DNA of 17,284 nucleotides. Origin: UBA4729 sp038236865. GTDB taxonomy: Bacteria > Patescibacteriota > Saccharimonadia > Saccharimonadales > UBA4665. A program made the translations under genes and the position numbers. Shown piece after piece: positions 13,488-17,284 of this stretch. Below the pieces are notes generated by a model. It was not told where the DNA came from. It made no database searches and was given only the letters and a program-made list of their open reading frames with translations. Positions within the stretch are counted from its first letter, which is position 1; each line of letters starts with the position of its first letter. Location: positions 1-17,284 of the forward strand of contig JBBRZI010000024.1 in assembly GCA_038236865.1 (NCBI GenBank), read 5' to 3'.

Positions 13488-14177
13488 ATGACCCACGCCC
13501 CCCGGACTGCGAGAACTCAATTTGCTTTGGCGTTAGGATACACAACGGTGGTTAGCCTGGGTTTGTACGGCTACGCGGCGCTGCGTGACCACAGCCTCGG
13601 CTATAGCTACTTGCCGTGGAATTTACTGCTGTCGTGGCTGCCGCTGGTATTTGCGCTGTGGCTGGCCAAAACGCTCGAGACTCAGCTTTGGTCGTCTTGG
13701 AAGGCCCTGGCGATCAGCATGGCGTGGCTACTTTTTTTACCCAACAGTTTTTACATGATATCCGATTATATCCACTTGCAAGACGTTGCCCAGGCCGATA
13801 TTTTGTTTGACGCGGTTCTGTTCACATCGTTTATTTATAACGGTGTCGCCCTTGGCTCTAGTAGCCTGTACATCATTCACCGGTTGATTAAACAGCGCTT
13901 TTCGGCCCGGCTGACGATTGGAACCGTCGCGTTGACGCTGTTGCTGTGCAGCTTTGCAATTTATATTGGCCGTGATTTGCGCTGGAACAGTTGGGATATT
14001 CTGACAAACCCGGGCGGGTTGTTGTTTGACATTTCAGACCGCATGCTCCACCCAGCCGCCTATCCAGGGATGTTTTTAACGGTGGCAAGCTTTTTTGTGC
14101 TGCTAAGTAGTATGTATGGACTGGTCTGGCGAGGCAGCCAATTGTTGCGCGCGTCGGCCACCCGTAATCTGTTATAA
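13488..14177 (+). CDS. DUF1361-like multi-pass membrane protein
   Basis: 229-aa integral membrane protein with about six hydrophobic segments (roughly 11-31, 43-60, 71-88, 106-130, 142-161 and 191-214). The stretch MAWLLFLPNSFYMISDYIHL (residues 78-97) and the later GRDLRWNSWDIL resemble DUF1361, a family of uncharacterised bacterial membrane proteins. No catalytic residues are known to me, and the conserved Asn/Asp/His/Arg residues at the membrane edge could be functional. It starts directly behind an extended -10 and lacks a Shine-Dalgarno. Its TAA stop (14175-14177) is part of the -10 box of argS, so the two genes are packed as tightly as possible while probably keeping separate transcription starts. 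Confidence 0.8.
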   Translation: MTHAPRTARTQFALALGYTTVVSLGLYGYAALRDHSLGYSYLPWNLLLSWLPLVFALWLAKTLETQLWSSWKALAISMAWLLFLPNSFYMISDYIHLQDVAQADILFDAVLFTSFIYNGVALGSSSLYIIHRLIKQRFSARLTIGTVALTLLLCSFAIYIGRDLRWNSWDILTNPGGLLFDISDRMLHPAAYPGMFLTVASFFVLLSSMYGLVWRGSQLLRASATRNLL

Positions 14178-14178
14178 T
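14170..14178 (+). promoter_or_regulatory. Extended -10 of argS overlapping the upstream stop codon
   Basis: TGT followed by TATAAT (14173-14178), ending 10 nt before the argS ATG at 14189. The hexamer contains the TAA stop of the DUF1361-like gene. No Shine-Dalgarno lies before the ATG. Confidence 0.55.
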
Positions 14179-14188
14179 TCGGTATTAT

Positions 14189-15871
14189 ATGAGACATGAC
14201 CTAGAAACGACGATCAACCTGGCTGTCCGCGAATTGTTTGATACGGAAGCCGCGGTTATATTAACGCATCCCGAAGAGCAGTTTGGCGACTACGCGACCA
14301 ACGTGTCGCTCCAACTAGCCGGTAAACTAGGGCAGCCGCCGCGCGTGATTGCCGAAGCTTTGGCCGTCCGCCTGCGCGAAGCAGCGCCTGAACACATTCG
14401 TGACGTGGTGATTGCTGGCCCCGGTTTTATTAATGTGACGCTGACCGACGCGGCGTTACTTCGGTCACTCACTGCTCCGGCCAATCAAAGCTGGGCCGGC
14501 AAAGTCGTCGTCGCCGAATACTCCGACCCGAACCCCTTCAAGGTGCTCCACGCCGGACACCTCTACACCAGCATCATCGGGGATGGTGTCGCCAATCTGT
14601 TAGAGCACGCCGGGGCAATCGTGCACCGCGTCAACTTTGGCGGTGACGTGGGGCTGCACGTTGGCAAGACGCTGTGGGCAATCGTGCAAAAATTAGGCGG
14701 CGAACACCCGGAAAAATTAATCGACGTGGCGCCGAGTGAACGGTCCGAGTGGATGGCCGAAGCCTACGTGGCGGGTACACTCGCCTACGAGGACGACGCC
14801 GTGGCTAAGGCTCGCATCGTTGAGCTCAATAAGCAAGTCTACGCCATTCAAACCGCACAGGACCGGGTTTCACCCTTGGCCCAGATTTATTGGACGTGCC
14901 GGGGCTGGAGCTATGATTATTTTGATGCTTTCTACGCTCGCATCGGCACGAAATTCGAAAAGTACTACCCGGAAAGTGCCACCGCGCCGATTGGGCTCAA
15001 AACCGTCACTGAGCAATTGGCTCGGGGCGTTTACGAACACAGTGATGGGGCGGTTATCTTCGACGGTGACAAGTATGGGCTGCACAAGCGAGTCTTCATC
15101 AATTCACAGGGCTTGCCGACCTACGAGGCAAAAGATGTTGGTTTGATCATGCTTAAATGGGAAGAGTACCACTTCGATAGCTCGGTTATTATCACCGGCA
15201 ACGACATCATCGAGTACATGAAGGTCGTGCTTAAGAGCGTCGAACAATTTATGCCGCAATTACCGGCTCGGACCACGCACCTGACCCACGGTATCGTCAA
15301 ATTAGCCGGCGGCACGAAGATGAGCTCGCGCAAAGGCAACATCTTGCGAGCAGTCGATGTGCTCGACGCGGCGGCCAAGGCTAATCAGGCAGTTACCGGC
15401 ACCGAAGACGAGCGGGTGACGCTTGGGGCGGTCAAATACGCGTTTCTAAAACAACGAACCGGTGGCGATATTATCTACAGCCCGACCGAGTCGGTCAGTT
15501 TGGAAGGTAACAGCGGGCCATATCTGCAGTACGCCCACGCCCGCGCCCGCAGCATTCTGCGCAAGGCCATGGCCGAGGAAACGGCTGCCGACAGTAGCTT
15601 GGCTGTTGAGCTGGAAGCCGATGAACGGACATTTGTCCGAAAAATGGGCGAATACAACGAAGTTATCGATAAAGCCGTGGCCGAGTTGCTGCCCCACCTG
15701 GTGTGTACCTATTTGTACGAGCTTGCCCAAACTTTCAACCGGTTTTACGAGCATAACCGGGTGCTCGATGACCCGCGGCGAGCTCTGCGGCTGCGCTTGG
15801 TGGCGGCCTATGCTGCCCGTCTCCATGAGGGACTCGGCTTGCTCGGCATGTACGCACCAGAAAAAATGTAA
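14189..15871 (+). CDS. argS: Arginyl-tRNA synthetase
   Basis: Class I synthetase that charges tRNA-Arg in the cytoplasm. The 560-aa product is full length. The N-terminal additional domain includes FGDYATNVSLQLA (32-44); SDPNPFKVLHAGHLYTS (112-128) carries the HIGH-type signature as HAGH (121-124); the catalytic core includes NFGGDVGLHVGK (149-160), SQGLPTYEAKDVGL (306-319) and ITGNDIIEYM (335-344). The KMSKS-type loop is KMSSRKGN (377-384), followed by SGPYLQYAHARARSI and the C-terminal DALR anticodon-binding domain with LAQTFNRFYEHNRV. The start is supported by the N-terminal domain and a -10 box 10 nt upstream. msrB follows 107 bp later. Confidence 0.97.
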   Translation: MRHDLETTINLAVRELFDTEAAVILTHPEEQFGDYATNVSLQLAGKLGQPPRVIAEALAVRLREAAPEHIRDVVIAGPGFINVTLTDAALLRSLTAPANQSWAGKVVVAEYSDPNPFKVLHAGHLYTSIIGDGVANLLEHAGAIVHRVNFGGDVGLHVGKTLWAIVQKLGGEHPEKLIDVAPSERSEWMAEAYVAGTLAYEDDAVAKARIVELNKQVYAIQTAQDRVSPLAQIYWTCRGWSYDYFDAFYARIGTKFEKYYPESATAPIGLKTVTEQLARGVYEHSDGAVIFDGDKYGLHKRVFINSQGLPTYEAKDVGLIMLKWEEYHFDSSVIITGNDIIEYMKVVLKSVEQFMPQLPARTTHLTHGIVKLAGGTKMSSRKGNILRAVDVLDAAAKANQAVTGTEDERVTLGAVKYAFLKQRTGGDIIYSPTESVSLEGNSGPYLQYAHARARSILRKAMAEETAADSSLAVELEADERTFVRKMGEYNEVIDKAVAELLPHLVCTYLYELAQTFNRFYEHNRVLDDPRRALRLRLVAAYAARLHEGLGLLGMYAPEKM

Positions 15872-15978
15872 GTATTGGACCAACTGTTAAATTTTGTATT
15901 TGGGCCGGCGGCAATCCGCGTCATGATCTATTTGTCCATCTAGACGATCCACAAAAGCTGTAAAAGACGGGGGCGAGT

Positions 15979-16383
15979 ATGGCCATACAACTATCAAACG
16001 ACGAATGGAAGGCGAAGCTGAGCGACGACCAGTATCACGTGCTACGCGAGCGTGGCACCGAATTGCCGGGTTCGGGCAAATTACTATACAACACGGCATC
16101 GGGCGACTACGACTGCGCGGCCTGTGGCCAGGCAGTGTTCAATAGCGCTGCCAAATATGACTCGCACACCCCGGGCTTAATCGGTTGGCCCAGTTTTACA
16201 GCGGCGGCCAGTGATGGCGCCATCACGCTGCTCGATGATACCGGCGACGGCCTGCAGCGGATAGAAGTCGTCTGTAGTAATTGCGGTAGTCACTTAGGCC
16301 ACTTGTTTCCCGATGCTGATTCGCCTAATGGCCAGCATTTTTGTATTAATTCCGCCGCCCTCGAGTTTAAAGCGAAAGACTGA
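15979..16383 (+). CDS. msrB: Peptide-methionine (R)-S-oxide reductase MsrB
   Basis: Reduces the R-form of methionine sulfoxide in oxidised proteins, using a catalytic Cys recycled by thioredoxin. The 134-aa protein has normal MsrB length. Zinc ligands are CAAC (C46, C49) and CSNC (C99, C102); GWPSF is at 69-73, RIEVVCSNCGSHLGHLF at 94-110 and the catalytic Cys122 in FCINSAAL. Between KYDS and GWPSF there are about four more residues (HTPGLI) than in the usual GT linker. The ATG at 15979 is 5 nt after GGGGG (15969-15973), a modest Shine-Dalgarno. It ends with TGA 7 bp from the convergent HxlR gene, with no terminator visible between them. Together with the next two genes it suggests a small redox-repair cluster. 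Confidence 0.93.
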   Translation: MAIQLSNDEWKAKLSDDQYHVLRERGTELPGSGKLLYNTASGDYDCAACGQAVFNSAAKYDSHTPGLIGWPSFTAAASDGAITLLDDTGDGLQRIEVVCSNCGSHLGHLFPDADSPNGQHFCINSAALEFKAKD

Positions 16384-16390
16384 GCCTAGT

Positions 16391-16729
16391 CTAGCCTTTA
16401 GCGGTGTGATATTTAGTACCCCATGCCGCCATTTGCTGCAGGATAGGTAGCAGGTCGTGGCCTTTGGGGGTCAGCGAGTACTCGATTTTAGGCGGGACTT
16501 GGGCAAAGCTCTGTTTGGTGATGATGCCGCGTTGCTCCAAATCATCGAGGCGCTGTGACAGGGTTCGCGGGTTGATGGTGCCGACTGATTTTTCAAATTC
16601 ACAAAAACGGCGGGGTCCGGCCATGAGGTCGCGCAAGATGAGGGCAGTCCATTTGTTGCCAATAATCTCCATCGCGCTGGCGATGCAGCCGACGCTTGGT
16701 TCGAGGAGGGTAGGGGAAGTTGATTTCAT
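16391..16729 (-). CDS. HxlR-family winged-helix transcriptional regulator
   Basis: 112-aa DNA-binding protein of the HxlR type (MarR-like winged helix), often a sensor of electrophiles or oxidants acting on a neighbouring reductase gene. The family core is clear: Cys15 in GCIASAMEIIGNKWTALILRD (from residue 14), GPRRFCEFEKSV with Cys43, INPRTLSQRLDDLEQRGIITK (recognition helix and wing) and IEYSLTPKGHDLLPILQQMAAWG. The conserved N-terminal Cys is a possible redox switch. It is divergent from the FMN reductase, and an inverted repeat sits across the shared promoter region, so it probably controls both itself and that gene. A TGC-TATACA extended -10 ends 10 nt before its ATG. Confidence 0.9.
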   Translation of the reverse strand: MKSTSPTLLEPSVGCIASAMEIIGNKWTALILRDLMAGPRRFCEFEKSVGTINPRTLSQRLDDLEQRGIITKQSFAQVPPKIEYSLTPKGHDLLPILQQMAAWGTKYHTAKG

Positions 16730-16732
16730 GAC

Positions 16733-16761
16733 TTTACAATGTATAGCATTACGTTTATACT
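16733..16761 (+). promoter_or_regulatory. Promoter of the FMN reductase gene
   Basis: TTTACA (16733-16738), 17-nt spacer, TATACT (16756-16761). Predicted transcription start near 16768 gives a leader of about 37 nt with AAAGGAG (16791-16797). Confidence 0.65.
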
Positions 16762-16779
16762 ACGTTGAGTAGCTATACA
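16740..16779. promoter_or_regulatory. Candidate HxlR operator: inverted repeat in the divergent promoter region
   Basis: TGTATAGC (16740-16747) and GCTATACA (16772-16779) form a perfect 8-bp inverted repeat with a 24-nt centre. The left half lies in the reductase promoter spacer and over the regulator's own -10 on the other strand; the right half lies just past the reductase transcription start. This placement fits repression in both directions. Confidence 0.6.
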
Positions 16780-16804
16780 AAATATATCATAAAGGAGCCT
16801 ATTA

Positions 16805-17284
16805 ATGAAACTAGCCGTTATTCTCGGATCAACCCGCCAGGGCCGCCAAACTGCCAAACAAGCCACCTGGGTCGTTAATACCGCTCAGCAAATCGAAGGC
16901 GTCGAAGTTGAACTACTCGACCTCAATGATTATCCAATGCCATTTTTTGCTGAGGCCGCCTCGCCGCGCTACAACCCTAATCGCACCATCGACCCGGTTG
17001 CCGAGAAGTGGTTGGCCCGCCTCGAGGCCGCCGATGCGTATATTTTCGTCACCCCTGAGTATAACCACTCCATCCCAGGCGTACTGAAAAACGCGTTTGA
17101 CTACATCGATTTTCAGGTCGACCGCAAGCCGGCGGCCATCGTTTCGCACGGCGCTTACGGGGGCACTCGGGCGGCAATGCACCTCAAGGAAATTATCTCT
17201 GAGAGCAAAATGGTAGCTATCCCCAACGCAGTCGCTTTTTCCGGTGTGAGTGACGGCATTGACGAGGCCGGCAACATCAGTGAA
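16805..17284 (+). CDS. NADPH-dependent FMN reductase-family flavoprotein (5' part, 160 codons)
   Basis: Flavodoxin-fold oxidoreductase that uses NAD(P)H to reduce quinones, electrophiles, azo compounds or flavin. The frame is open to the window end. The FMN-phosphate loop is LGSTRQGR (7-14), the flavin-binding segment is TPEYNHSIPGVLKNAFDYID, and SHGAYGGTRAAMHLKEI is a further family block. About 20-30 residues of C-terminus are probably missing beyond the edge. AAAGGAG (16791-16797) stands 7 nt before the ATG. It is divergent from an HxlR regulator with an inverted repeat between them, an arrangement known for oxidant- and quinone-responsive reductases in other bacteria. Confidence 0.92.
   Translation, partial: MKLAVILGSTRQGRQTAKQATWVVNTAQQIEGVEVELLDLNDYPMPFFAEAASPRYNPNRTIDPVAEKWLARLEAADAYIFVTPEYNHSIPGVLKNAFDYIDFQVDRKPAAIVSHGAYGGTRAAMHLKEIISESKMVAIPNAVAFSGVSDGIDEAGNISE

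Overview
The window looks like a chromosomal stretch from a small-genome Patescibacteria/CPR bacterium, most likely a Saccharibacteria (TM7) relative. This rests on the ValRS subtype, a MurE-like ligase without its usual N-terminal domain, a small protein whose C-terminal domain I associate with CPR genomes, and very compact genes with start codons placed almost directly behind -10 boxes. The lineage is an inference; there is no rRNA here. TGA ends several genes (90-aa protein, kinase-like protein, msrB), so the genetic code appears standard.

Layout. Positions 1-2858 (minus): tsaD followed by valS, whose 3' end lies outside the window. 2968-4845 (plus): a MurE-like Mur ligase and a small lipoprotein, convergent with an amidinotransferase-fold gene (4842-5708, minus); the two stop codons share a CTAG. 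5826-6745: an AT-rich interval with one orphan 90-aa gene under a near-consensus promoter, then about 475 bp with no gene. 6746-10156: a HAD-family phosphatase-like gene (minus) facing an overlapping pair of kinase-fold genes (plus), separated by a 450-bp intergenic region with a long imperfect hairpin. 10153-12294: groES-groEL with a CIRCE operator and a strong terminator preceded by two more hairpins. 12334-15871: a CPR-type small protein (minus), a cupin, a DUF1361-like membrane protein and argS. 15979-17284: msrB, then an HxlR-type regulator divergent from an NADPH-dependent FMN reductase, with an inverted repeat between them; the reductase runs off the window.

Most content is housekeeping: tRNA charging (ValRS, ArgRS), tRNA t6A modification (TsaD), peptidoglycan (MurE-like), protein folding (GroES/EL) and protein or redox repair (MsrB, HxlR/FMN reductase). 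The least explained parts are the HAD/double-kinase locus and the AT-rich orphan-gene interval.

The most striking pattern at the scale of the window is regulatory. Nine genes, and probably a tenth, have a -10 hexamer, often extended (TGn before the hexamer), ending only 6-10 nt before the ATG. This predicts leaderless mRNAs and moves four start codons downstream of the longest possible ORF. A second set (groES, groEL, the FMN reductase, the 176-aa protein and a few others) has Shine-Dalgarno sequences instead.
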